64,000 nucleotides of DNA from Spirodela intermedia (Eukaryota; Streptophyta; Magnoliopsida; Alismatales; Araceae), in the NCBI GenBank assembly GCA_902729315.2, contig LR746264.1, positions 7,595,878-7,659,877 of the forward strand, read 5' to 3'. The notes under the pieces are model-generated. The model saw nothing but the letters and a program-made list of their open reading frames with translations, did not search any database and was not told the DNA's origin. Position 1 is the stretch's first letter; each line of letters begins with the position of its first letter. Of the stretch, positions 1-12,900 are shown in pieces. The position numbers were made by a program, and so were the translations under genes.

Positions 1-3000
1 CGGATGTCAGCCGTCGTGGGGGTTCCCCACCTGGTGAAGTGCTATCAATTCCTTAACATCTACACCGTGTTCCTTCACGCCGAATAAAATACAGAAGACC
101 AGAAACTCCATCAATGGCTATCAACAACCACGAGCACCACCGCAAGATCCTCAGGAAGACCTTGCAAAGGTCGTGACAGAAGATAAAACGGGTGGCGGAG
201 GGGAGAGGAGAACGGTGTTGGCTTTCCCTGGGGACGTGATTACAAAGTCACAGCATCAATAGATTAATTGCTCTGAAATGAACGGCTTGGATTCACGGTG
301 GGCACTCGAAGACGCGCCACGATGGCCTCCACATACATCCTGGTCGTCGTCTAGCGTTCTCCAGATGATGTGTGTGAACTCACCGAGGATCAAATGTGGA
401 GTATAAGGGTACCGATAACTTGGAACACGCTGATGCTGACCGAAGTGACCGGGTCGAACCTACCGCGAAAGTGCCGCGGGCATCTGAGACGTGGAAAAAG
501 ACGCGAAAAACTCGAAGACAGACGTCAGAGGAGGCGAGGAAAGTATCAATCGTTTTGCGCACGACATCCACGCAGACTGCAGCTCAGATGGGAGAGAATA
601 AAATGAGAATTAAGGGAAAATCTGTATAAAATAAAATAACTGAGATGCTCAGATGCTTTAATGAGAATAAGACAAAAAAAGGAAAATCGGGACAAGGTAG
701 AGATCAGAGAGCGGCATCTAGGTGGATCGGAGGATAGCTGGGTGGGAATATGTGGGCAGCAATTGGATGTGAGGGGCTAGACAACAGTTGTAAAGTTCGC
801 AAAAGCATCTCGATTGTGAGAGAATTAGGGTCAAATCGAAGCCTCTCCCCGGTCGGGGGGGAGAGCGAGGTGAGCGACTGTGACAGAATAATGTGATAAG
901 AAGAATTGACTCCAAGTTTCTGGGTCGGACCATATCAAAAATGTTGACCAAGGTAGGTATTAGGACTACATGACCCACCAACGCTACTCTGAGTTTCTTC
1001 TAAACTTTAATATATGCTATTTATTGGAAATATAATAGGATATCTAATTTGGATTATGCCAAAGTCAATTTAGGTGTGTGATGTTATGTGGAAAACGCTT
1101 CCAAGTTGTCAAACACAATTGCTTGTGAAATCATTACCTCGATAAAAGAATTACCCAGTTCTACTCGCGTGGTTACTCTATCGACCAAGTCCTCAACTAC
1201 CTAGGAAACGTAACATTTCAGATTTAATGACAGCTGGAGTAAGGAAGCTTTCAACGGAATCAAGAATTCCTATTGGTAGAAGGTTGGGTGTCGGAATTCG
1301 CTTCTTTGTGTGAAAACGCTGAGATCTCAACTCTGGGATCTTTGGACGAAATTGGGGTTGGGGGGGGTGGGGGGGGGGGGTTGAATAAAATGTGATGATT
1401 ATCCGAATAAGACTAACCAACGATACATGACTGCATAAAAGATTCCCTGGAAAATAGAGAGTTCCATCTGTGTCATGCTCTTATATTCCACGAGATTATA
1501 CCCCCGGCGGTTTCCCCTTTCAGACGTCTCCTGGTCTGATTTGAGATTATCCTACCTCTCATGTTATTCGATGTTGAGCAGGCGTCGTGCTGACCTTTCT
1601 CTCTCTTCCACACAGACGCGCACGTGGGCACACGTCGGTCCACTCAAACACTACTTATTGCCCATGTTAGACGCTGTTGAAGAAGTTATTGTGCGGTCCT
1701 CTCTTTCCCTCCCTCTCTCTCTCCCTCATTTAAATATGTTTATCTAAGTACGTGTCAATGCCCAGTGGAAAGATATTCATTCCAATAAAAGAAAAACAAG
1801 CAAGTCAAACCAAAATAAACGAAGGTGGAAAGTCAAAACGGCAGGATAAGAGTTCAGCGCAGGCGAATTCTGGCGTGTTTTGGGCACAGGTAATATATGG
1901 TTCAAGTCTGGTTCAGTGTCGCAAGATTAACTGAATCAGCTCCCAGAGTTTCCACGGATAAAGGAATCAGTATATACCTCATTTATATCATTGGACCGAA
2001 AGCATTGATCTCTATCCTATAAGGTTCTATGATCCGATTATAAAACGGGCTCGCCGATGATGCGCTCCCACCTAACAGAGGACTGGGAAAGAAGATCCCC
2101 TTTAGCATTCTTGTGCCATATCAAGAACATTGATAAAAATATTGTTTATTGAGGCTCTTTTGATCCTTATCCATCATCCGGGCGTCCAACGCTGAGAGAG
2201 CTTGTCGAGTTCCTACGAGCACGAAGCTGTAGAACCCTTGACCAGGCATTATCATATCCACTAGCGGTAGTAGTAGTGTACGGGAGAGTGTTTTGACTCC
2301 TGCATGATTAGCCTTTCCTGATTCCGCTCCTATGGTTTCTCTGTCTTTCTTCATTCTATCGTGCGTGAGCAGCCTAGGATTGCGACCTCGAACATCGCTT
2401 TCCAGAAGCGACCACAGGGCTGTGCTGGCCCACGAGATGGAGGTCGTGAAACCAGCGGCGGGATGTCCCCCTCCGTTCCGAGTCAAACCTCTGGCCTCTC
2501 ATTTCGGTCAGTACCTCATGAACCTGTGAATAAACTTTAGACATCTTGGGTCGTCGCGGCGCAATTGAATATTGTGAAATAGTCAGGAATCGAGAAAGCG
2601 ATTTATTTCTCCCGGCTAAGCATAGAAACGAACCTCCGGCCAGACTATGTTTTTCAATGCCGGGTCTTAAAATCAGACTCTTGAAAGAAGTAAACCAGCC
2701 CCGGTACACTGCCGGGCCGATCCCAGAACTCTCTAGGAACTAGCTCTTGCCCATCCTACAGGCCTTGTCAATGTTGGCTTAATCGTCCAGGGTTAACTCA
2801 CTTATGAGCCCGCACGACGCACGGATTGAAAGAGCAACAGTGAGATTGATAAGATCGAAAGTATATGATACTAAACACATTCATACAAAAGCACACTCCA
2901 GTGTGCTGCACGTAGCTACGCAAAGCTTGTTCAATGGCCGGTGGCTGCACCGAGAGAAAGGTCCTCGCAACTAGAAAAGCCCACTTTTCTTCCACTAGTC

Positions 3001-3380
3001 ACGCGCCCATCTCGTTCTAATCCTCACTCCCTTGATTCCAAGGAAATCCCTCCCATTCTCCAAGCGGAAACCATCACGGTTTCTTACACTGTCATTATCT
3101 AACTACGATTTCCATTGCGGTTCCCTCGCACCCTTTATTCCTACCTTTCTCTACTCTTGCTTTACGGGGTCGCCTCTTCCCACGAGAAAGCATTGGCCCC
3201 CGAAAGGTAGCCATACGTGTCCACCGAAGTATTGCGACAGATGGCTCCGTCGATCGGGTGTGAGATCAGGGGAATCTCGCTGTTAAGATGCGTCGGGATC
3301 CGGCGTTTGGGTGCTTAGTGGCCTCGGCTCGCGTTTGAGAAGGACGTAAAGAGTCCGTCAAAAAGCTTGTGGCTGACGGG
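1..3380. other. Left intergenic region, no recognised gene
   Basis: I see no gene I can name here. Short open frames on both strands (for example 370-629 on +, and 2121-2709 on -) have no recognisable domain. Positions 1360-1380 hold a G-rich homopolymer run. About 1.76-3.0 kb differs in texture from the rest: balanced base composition, no T-rich intron-like sequence and few simple repeats. That could mean an organelle-derived insertion (see findings). No tRNA or rRNA was seen. Confidence 0.5.
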
Positions 3381-3386
3381 CTTTTA

Positions 3387-3519
3387 TGGGCCAGCAATTG
3401 TTTACTGTCGGGCCCGGAATTGGGCCTCGCAAAACGGACCAAACCCAACGTTGATGGCCATCCTCGTGCCCATCGTTATTGGGCCGGGCCTGAAGTCAAG
3501 GCGGTATGGGCCCGGCCCA
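3387..3519. promoter_or_regulatory. Cluster of TGGGCC (site II / TCP-type) elements, probable SPK1 upstream promoter
   Basis: TGGGCC or its complement occurs at 3387-3392, 3421-3426, 3480-3485, 3507-3512 and 3514-3519, with an additional GGGCCC near 3410. Site II elements (TGGGCC/T) are known in plants as TCP-factor binding sites in promoters of broadly expressed, growth-related genes. The cluster lies about 1 kb upstream of the inferred SPK1 leader exon. Assigning it to SPK1 is inference from position. Confidence 0.5.
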
Positions 3520-4149
3520 AAAGTTGGCGTGTGGGAACCGCGTAATGACGTCATAGAGAATTTAGGACGAATAATAAACGATCTAACTAACGCCGGGTAA
3601 GTGACGACCGTGAACGTCAGTTTATTTATGGAAGATTTATAGAAAAATGATCGGCCCAACCCGAGTCACGTGAACAGACCCGGTCCGGATCGGACGGGTC
3701 TCCTCCACTAAATCCACGGCTCATCATATCTATCGGCGCTCCGCCGTACACTGCCTAGACTGAAGCGCTGTCCTCTCCGCTGACAAGGACAGGCCGGAAG
3801 GGAATCGGGAATCGTGAATAGCGAATCGCCTCTCTCAGCACGGGTCGGAGTTGACTCGGTCGGCTCGGTTCGCAGCTCGCAACTTGCGGGGCCAGATAGA
3901 AAAAAAGTACCAAGGAGTGGACCCCGCACCCCCTCCCTGCGACTCACTCCCACGACCCACTCCCACGATCAATTCCACTGTCCAGGGGGAAGATTCGAGA
4001 GGGTTCTTCGTGGCGCGGCTAGGGCAGGGAGGTGGGGGCGGAGTGGATGGACGGATCGGGGTATCAATCACTGTGCCGTGCCTTTCCTTTTAAGTAAAAT
4101 AATGGCGGGCTCACGCCGGACACCGCTGCTGCTGGCTGGCGTGGAGTGG

Positions 4150-6969
4150 CAACTCAGAAAACTAAGATAAAAAGGCTGGTTAAAAAAGCCAGTATTGGTC
4201 GGGGAAGTTGGGGTTTGGGGAGGTGGGGAGGAGGTGGCTCGGTTCTCCCCTGTTTCAACGTCCTTCGCCCTCCTCCCGAGCGCTGGCGCCGGCTCCTTCC
4301 TGACAGGTCATCCGTCTCGTCCGGGGACTGTGTGTGCGAGAGGGAGAGAGAGAGAGAGGACAGGAGGCATTGCATTGCTTTCTTTCCGCCCTTGACTCCG
4401 TTTTGAAATGGGGTGTGGGAATGGGAGCAGTTGAGTGAGAGATCCAGGGTGGGATCGACGAGATTGGGGTGGATCTGTGGACGTGCCTTCATCGTCAGAC
4501 ACTCGGCAGCTTGGACCGTGAGGGATGCGAAGTTAGCCTCAGTTCAGCTCAGCTCTCCACTCTTTAGGGTAAGTTGTCCTCTTTCTTTCTCCCTCCCTTT
4601 TCTGGCCGCTCTTCACTGTCTTTAGGTCTCTGTGTCCTTTGATGACTTGAACGTATGGCTTCGTTTGGACATGCGGCATTTGTCTGTTTAGGCTTTCGTC
4701 GGCCGCAGAACGGCGACAAAGGTGAAGCACGAAATGCGTTTAGTTCTGGTCTCGTCGGTTTCAGCTATGGCCTAGTCATCCTCTTTTTTGCGCTCCTCAT
4801 TCTTAGTTCGTAAGACGAATTACACTTCTCTCGATGCGCATTAGCCTTCGTCTGATTGTTGAAGGGAAATCCGTCCCCATCATTCAGAGAATTTCTAAGG
4901 CATTGGTGGAATGTAGCTGCATTGGTATTTGGAATGTGGCCTTATTACTGTAGGGTTAGTCAGGGCGAAAGTTTACCAGTTTTCTGATTCAATGTTGAGC
5001 TTTCTCTCTTTTTTTCTCCCTCTCAAATATCTGCTAATCCCTAGTAGTATGAAGAAGAATGGGATCGCTGTTGGATGTTGGACCTTACTGAAGCTTTAAT
5101 TATAAAGTGCATCTTCCCAGAACTCCTCCCGACAGTGCTATAACGGCCTAATCTCCGGCTTTCATGCGTACTTTTTGAGTGCACCTGTGAAGCGTTTGTC
5201 TGTTGGCGTCGACGAAGTTTTGGCTTATGAAGCAGATATGCTTGTTGATTTTGGATGTCTTTAGGTGGTGTGAGGTCTCGGGCTTATTAGGCATGAAATA
5301 ACGTATGATTTTTTATGCCTTCCATTTCTAAGGTCTGAGTGTGTCTCATGTTCTCGTTTTTGAAGATATTTTGATATCTAGTACATTGCATTGATGCATC
5401 ATATTCTCTCATAAATCCTAGTATTTTTCCTTAGCACCTCTCATGTATTTAATTTCTGTATTTATATTGCTTGAAAGGATAGTAGACATTCTGTGGAAAA
5501 TTTGGAAGATGAGAAGTGAAATAGAGGGAAACATGTGGTAAGAGGTGATCCGGATGTTAAATGATCTCTTCATATGAATAATTAATTGATGATCCCTTTA
5601 TTCGTGATTCAGTAATTATAGCATTTCATTATTTGTGAAATAAAACTTGTATTCAAGTGCACTCAACCTAATAATTATTCAACTATAACTTTGATATATG
5701 TTATAAATAGAGTTGGATACAAATACGTGCTTGTTTCACATTTTTCCTGTGATGTATGCTGAATCTGCACGGACATGATCATATAAACTGAACTGTCAGC
5801 ATCTTGTTCCTGAATGAGAAATCATGGATGTGTGAGTGGATATGTTCCATGATAAATCAAAGTTTCCAATTATTTATGGTCCATCAGATTCATCTTTTTT
5901 TTTTGTTTTGCGTTATCTTTCTCAAGTGAGCTGTCTTTCGTACATTATAGAAACATATAATCACAGTTGTGATATTGTGGTGGGTGTATAAGTAATTGCT
6001 ATTCCTATCTACTCTTTCCAAGCAGTAGGGCGATGGATTATGCTAAACACTCTAGGTTGACAAAAGTAAAGAGGAATTGATCACTATATGAAATTATTGT
6101 CCTATGAATGCATGGAGAATGGATAAGGGAAACATTTTCCAGTTTTGAGTCAAATTCGTTGATTAGTATTGGAGTCAATGAGGGTTTATCTGATGCAAAG
6201 GAGGGGGAAATCTGATTGGCCTATAAATTGAAGAAAGAGGAAAAATATGCCGTCAAATAGATGCCACTGATGTCGTATGGATTGGCTAATTGTTGTCCAT
6301 ACTTGGCCTTTTAGCTGCTTCATGAGGCAGCATGTCTGTACTAGTTGACAAAGGGCCAAAAGAAGAAAAACCAAAAAAAGCCGCTTCTGTTTACTACCTT
6401 CTGCCTGTCGTGAATGGACAATTTCTACCCTTACTGATTTCTGTTAGTTGCTGCTGTTATGGACGACCCTTGCTTCCCTCCGCGAGATAATTTTTTTACT
6501 TGTTGGAGAAAGACTCAAGGGTTTTGCACACTTTAAAATTTCATACAAATTCCATTTTTAACACGTAACTTTAAAAACAAAGAAAAATTAAATATAAAAT
6601 TTAATTAATAATTATACGGGAGGAGAAAAGCCCAAGACTTTAATCAAGGAAGTGGACGGAGTACTTTCCCTATCTTCTTCTGGCTAAATAGCACTCATGT
6701 CTTAATAATGAGGTATCTGGGTTGCAAGAGATTTGACTTGTGGTAATTCTTATTAATATCTGTTTTCGTGTTTATTTCTTTAGAAAGAAATTGTTTCTCG
6801 AATACTTAATTATTTTATATTGGTTGGTTGCGATGTTCAATCTTGTAACAAATATCAAACGAAAATGTCGATGCATATTTTATAGATTTCATTTTACTGA
6901 TGGTTCATGAATCTTGCTGACAGAAAGAAAATGATTTACTTTTTTTCTGTTGTAAAGTTGGCCTTGAGA
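4150..6969 (+). other. SPK1 5' leader: probable non-coding exon and roughly 2.4-kb leader intron
   Basis: A CT/GA-rich stretch around 4.2-4.57 kb resembles a plant 5' leader. It ends in a good donor (AGG|GTAAGT, exon end 4568). From there to about 6957 the sequence is AT- and T-rich with no supported coding exon. A T-rich tract followed by AG at 6956-6957 makes a plausible acceptor just before the SPK1 start codon at 6970; another AG at 6922-6923 is possible. The transcription start is not visible. Long leader introns are common in broadly expressed plant genes. Confidence 0.5.
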
Positions 6970-9900
6970 ATGGATGATGTATCCTCAAGTGGGTCTCGCT
7001 TTAAACGAATACCACGTCAACCATGGGCCTCAAATCCTGAGCTGAATTCATTGGTTTGTTTCTTTCTCTTGTTACCTTGGGATAACAATTTTATTTCGAA
7101 AAGATGTAAATGCAATTGCATTTTTGGAACCCAGAAATCGTTTGTCTTTTGGTGATGGTTTTTTATTTTGCTGAGAAACTGGGTTTCTGATGGCTCTTGG
7201 AATACCCATACAATCATCTCCATGGTGTATCCTGAGATGGTGAAAATCACACTGTAACCCCGACCCGCTTAGAATAGAGTACTGTTATCGCTCAAACACT
7301 GTAGGTCACTCTCGTTGTAATAATGCTACGCTTTCTGTTAATCAAAGCCATGGTATCTGATTGTATGTCTCATTCTGAATGATGTATGGCATTTCATGAA
7401 ATCTTGGGCACCGTGTATAGAGATTCGGTCATTCATATCTGATGTTAATGCTACAGTAATTGCCGCTGCTTCCCAATGTATGCGATTTTTTTTTGAGTAG
7501 CAATTATCATGCCTCACCATGTAATCTGAGAGAAGTAGTGACATTCTTTATTACGAGAACAAGCCAATCCATATGTAGGCAATATCTCTATATAGAAACT
7601 CACCACATTAAAGTCCTCACTTTTTTGTGGAGAAGCCACTTCCTAGGCTCGAGGGATCATCTAGTGTCCAATACCTTCATCTTCATCAGTATCAGGGGTC
7701 AGAGAAAGCCTAGAATCCGCTAGTTCTTGAGATGAGTGGCTTATTTTCCGTTTGATTTCTCTTTCTTCATATATGGATGCATATTATACGCCAATATCTA
7801 CATGGGGAAATTATGATTCTCCTTAGGTTTTGTTTTTTTAAAACTGCTGAAGCAGAGAAGTATGTGTCCTGTGCCTATAGATAGCTGATTATATATTCTG
7901 CGAACACTTTGGCCACTGCTTTTGGTATTCATGCAATACTTTTTGCCTTTCTCAATCCATGTTTTACTTCCAGCTAAACGAAAATTTGGAGCAGTGGCCC
8001 CACCTGAATGAGTTGGTACAGTGTTACAAGGCTGATTGGGTGAAAGATGAAAGCAAGTATGGCCACTATGAAAGTGTTGGATCTGTACCATTTCAAAGCC
8101 AGATATATGAAGGTCCTGATACTGACATTGAAACAGGTGATGTAGACACAGCAGTGTGATGATCTTTATTATTTATTTGTTTTCTGAACATGGATACAGT
8201 AGACTTTGATTAAATATTAGAGCTCGCATGAGTAATCTCTCAACTAGATAAAACCCTCTACAAGAGCAACTGTCCTAAAAGTTCAGTCTGTTCTCATTCC
8301 AAATGTCCCAAACATGCGAGAAAATCTACCGAGCTTATCAGTCGCCACACTAATCTCGGAATCTGCCATGAACTTCGAGTTTGTTTAGAGAATAAATCTA
8401 ATTTGAAATAGAGGACCAATCAGCAAGTGAAATGATGATTCCTCCCCTCAAATTTTGACTGGTAGTTGTCGCTTTGAAAAAAATATGTATACATTTTTTT
8501 TTCTATCCTTTGCAGAAATGCAGCTGGCATGTGCAAGGCATCCCAAGGCTGAAGATACTACTGATGATGACATTCCCAGCACCTCAGGCAGACAATCCTC
8601 GGTAGCTATGCCCTCCTATTTGACATTTTTAATGATAATTTTGTTAGTCCTGGTTTTTTTTTAATGTTTTCGTTTTTCAACTTCAGCTGTTTAATCCTCA
8701 TCTTAGAGTTTGATAAGTTTCCAAGATTGATTTCCTTCAATTATCGTATGGGGTGGCGGTCTAGGTTTGGTGTTAAGTTCATCTTGGTCAAGCCATCCAG
8801 ATCTTGAAGATTAATGAAAACTACAGAAAAAATAGAGGAGAGGGTAGTAGAGTGGAAAAAAGAGCAGAGGCTAGAGGTAAAGACCTTATAGGCTAGTGGT
8901 GTAAAACAGTAACATAGCAAGGGGAACGCATCTCTGGGCAAAGGGCAATTCCTCGGACACAAACACCTCCATTGGTTTCTTCTCTTTTTGCTTTTCTGAG
9001 GGCTGGGCTACCCCCAGTTCTTTCTGTTTTTTACCAATAGAGCAGTGGTATTTTATGTGCTAGTAATTTAAAAACTCGTTTATGAAAAACTTATTAGTCA
9101 TGATGTCAAGGGAATAGCCTCCCAATCTGCATATGTTAAATTTGGATATGTTAGTCACATTTAAAATGCGTTGCCTTCAGAATTACGTTGAAGGAGAGTA
9201 TGGAAATGGTGTCGTGAAACTCCACTTTCTGTTGTAAATTGAAAATTTTCTGTTAATTATGTATTGTTTCTTTTCATATGTATATTTAGACTCTTCCGTG
9301 AGCTTCAAACATAGGCCACATTTTCAATGGTGAAGTAGGGGCATACTGATGATCGTGGTTTACCATTGATTAAAATTATACTCATCATATAAATAGATTT
9401 AGGGGAGTCATCTGTAACCGAGCATCTATCTCCTATCTTTAGCCTCTCCTTTCAAATATTTTCTCATAAGCATGCCTTTATGTTTTTTTTTGATCTGGAC
9501 TTCTTCTCATTTCAGTAGTTTTTTGTCAATGATGTTCTGTTCTGTCTATTTGGCATGTGCTCACTGTACTCTTTTACTTCTGTGATCCCAGCATTTTGGT
9601 GAGTCGCCTTTACCAGCATACGAGCCTTGCTTTGATTGGGAAACTGAAAGATCAATGATTTTTGGACAAAGGACTTCAGAAATTCATCCTTTTCAATATT
9701 CGAGGTTATGATTGTCTTATCTCAAAAACGTGCCTACTAAATGTTCAAGTGTAATTGGCATTATATTTCCCTTCACAGAGTTTTCTTGTTTAAGTGGGCA
9801 GTCAATAAATCATTCATGTTCTAATTATCTTAACTATCTTTCAGCGGATTGAAGATATCGGTAAAGGTTGTATCTTTATCATTTCAAGCTGGACTTGCTG

Positions 9901-12900
9901 GTGAGTGCTTTATTTCTGCTATACATTCAAGGTTTCACGTTAAAGGTTCCACCTTTTTCAGTTACAATTCTTGGTATCCTCCTTGCTGAGCAATTTTTTT
10001 TACTTTTATTTTGTTGTAGAGCCATTTCATGGGACCATTTGTTTATACAATAGGGATAGAAGAGAGAAATTGTCAGAGGACTTCTACTTTCATGTGTTAC
10101 CGACGAATGGGCTGGAGGTATGTTGTCAAAAAAATACCTCATCTCCTTCTTTTTAGTAAAGTTAATCTCTTTCAGCTTTTCGTTTGCTCTGAGCTCTCTG
10201 ACTGTGTTCTTAGCTTCGAAAGCTTGATCTGCAAGGCCCGTGTCTACATGCTATTGGAATCAGTTGTGACAATCCCTCTTTCTTTCGGGGGTATATTTAA
10301 GGGCTAAATCAGTCAATTGCCTGCCAAAGTGACCCAGCCCGTCCTCTCGGACAGGGTTCAATAAGGCATGGGTTGCCACTTGCCTTCTCTCCCGATCTGG
10401 AATGAATCAGGCCATCTCGGTACCTGGTCTGATGACGAGTAAAATGCATAAGCATGCATTCTTAACATTGTTAAAGATAAAACCATCAATCATAAGCATT
10501 TTCTTTGAAATTGTATTCAACCAACTCGACTTAAAAGCAGCTACAGGAATGAAAACGAACATAATTGGAAGGAACAGCTCAGGAGGAAAAATTCTCTGGA
10601 TGTGTTATATGATGTTATTGAAAGATTCCTTTCTGTTTGCTCTGTCTCCAGGCTAATTTGCTATCAGAACACCGCGGCATTTTTTCCTTAGATGCTCCAT
10701 CACCATCAGTCTGTCTACTTATTCAACTAGAGAAGGCAGCCACAGAGGAAGGCGGGGTTAACCCATCTGTTTATTCTCGCAAAGAACCTGTAAGTTTAGT
10801 TTTACTCTTTATCCTTTAATGCCATACTCTTCATTTGAATGTCACTTGATGCATTATCAATAATGTATTTTTTGTTAAACATACATTTTTAGTAAAATGC
10901 TTACCACTTATTCTAAAAGCATGCTGTAGTTCTCTTTATTGGACTGCTTTAGTGTTTGTGGAAGATTTAAATGAGGATTACTTTTGCAAGAACACAAGTA
11001 ATATGATTGTTACCTGTCTAAGATTCTAGTTTCGTGAAGTCTAATCTTCAGTTTATGTCGAGGAATTTCTGAAATTTTCTCGACAAAATTTTAATGCCAG
11101 TGTGCTGTTTTTAAATAGGCGCTGAATTGATACTGAATAGCTTAAAACGGCAGCAGCTATTCTGTTTGGTTGTCAATGGATAAGTTTCTTACTATGATCC
11201 AACATTAATTGTGATTTTGTGAAACTATTTCATGGTCTCACTAACTTATGGAATGTATATACCTCTTTTCTGTGTGTTGCATATTTTTGTACGTATCGCT
11301 GAGCATTTAAATCTCTCGTCCTTGTTTGCTCACAACCGTTATCTATAATAATCTGACGGTTCTCTGCCTCTTTCTTTCCTTGTCAGGTTTGTTCATTATT
11401 CTATTCTCTGTTGTTTATCACCTTTATATTGTAACTTATATTGTGAACAACATGGATGAAATTGGGGTTGAATAAAAGCCTATATCTTTATTCCACCCAT
11501 TAAGTTCCATTTTGATGGATGCCGATGGTAGGCTGTGGATGATAATTAAACATGTGTAAGTACTAGGAAGTAGCTGTGAAAGATCATTTTTGGGAATGCA
11601 ATTGCGAAATATGGTGGGTTTAACGTGCTCTGGGTGGTTCTATCATCTTTTGGGGCTTTATAGCTTAGTGCACATCGTGCGTAGATTATTGCCATTGCAT
11701 GGGGTTTTGAGAGTTGGTTGTTTCACATACGTATGATAACTTTTTTTTTAAATACTTCATGAATATGCGACACTATCTACTTAAGAAAAGAAAGCAAGCT
11801 GCTTTTTGGATTCATGGCGTACTGTTAATCAGTCTATAATATAGTTGCCTTAAATTTTCTTATCAAAAGTCGTTGGGAAATGGTAGTATCGTTCCTGTCA
11901 TAAGATGGTAGTTGTTTCTATCATATTTAGGGGAATGTTACTGTGGTTCAGGAGCAATTATTTTTACCCTTCGATTTTCTTGTAATTCACTTTGTTGTCA
12001 ACTTTATATGATTTGAATAAGAGAAACTACTCCCAAATTTGGCATATTTTCAGAACCACTATGTTTCATCATCTGGATTGCTGGAATCAATTGAATACTC
12101 ATGCAGATTGTTTCATGTTAACAGGTACTGTTGACAGAGAGGGAAAAACAGAAACTTGAGGTTTGGTCTCGAATCATGCCTTACAGGGAGTCATTTGCTT
12201 GGGCTATTATTCCATTATTTGAAACCGGCAGTTATTCAGCCATTGGTGGAGTTGGCTCCCCAAGCAGTCCTCTTACCCCCAGTATTTCGGGCTCAAGTTC
12301 CCAAGAGACTGCTGGTGAACCTGTTGCAAAAGCAACTTTGGATGGAAAGTTGACGCAATATTCTAATGGAAGCCCTATTCTCGTTGAAATATCAAATTTG
12401 AACGCGGTTAAGGAAAGCTACACTGAGGACTCTCTTCAGGTGTTATGGTTATCCCTGCACCATCTCTGCTGAATGCCACGTCACTTTTCTTCTGAGAGTT
12501 TAAACTTCTTATACATTTGTGTACTGATTCCTTTAGTTTCTCTGGTGTCCATATTATATAATAATTAACAGGGGATTTTTCAAAGTTTTTGATAGTTCAT
12601 TTTAAATCGGAATGAACGTGATGACGATTTGTCTACGTTGATAATTCTTATCTTATTATGAGAAAGCTTGGATGAGCTGCAAGCTTTCTCAGATTTGAAT
12701 TGAATAAGCACAAAAACATGTAGCCTAAATGGAAATGGAGAACATTGTCCACTTGGTTGTCCAAATATGGATCCTCATTATTGCCAATTTCATCGTGGTT
12801 ACATGCTTAATTCTAAGCTTTCTTCAGATTCCACTGGTTCTTCATATACAATTTGGCGACTCTATGTCATGCTATTATTGCCCCGGAACTTCTACAATTC

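Noticed and set aside
7798-8091. 97-codon minus-strand frame
   Set aside because: Overlaps SPK1 exon 2 in antisense and has no domain.
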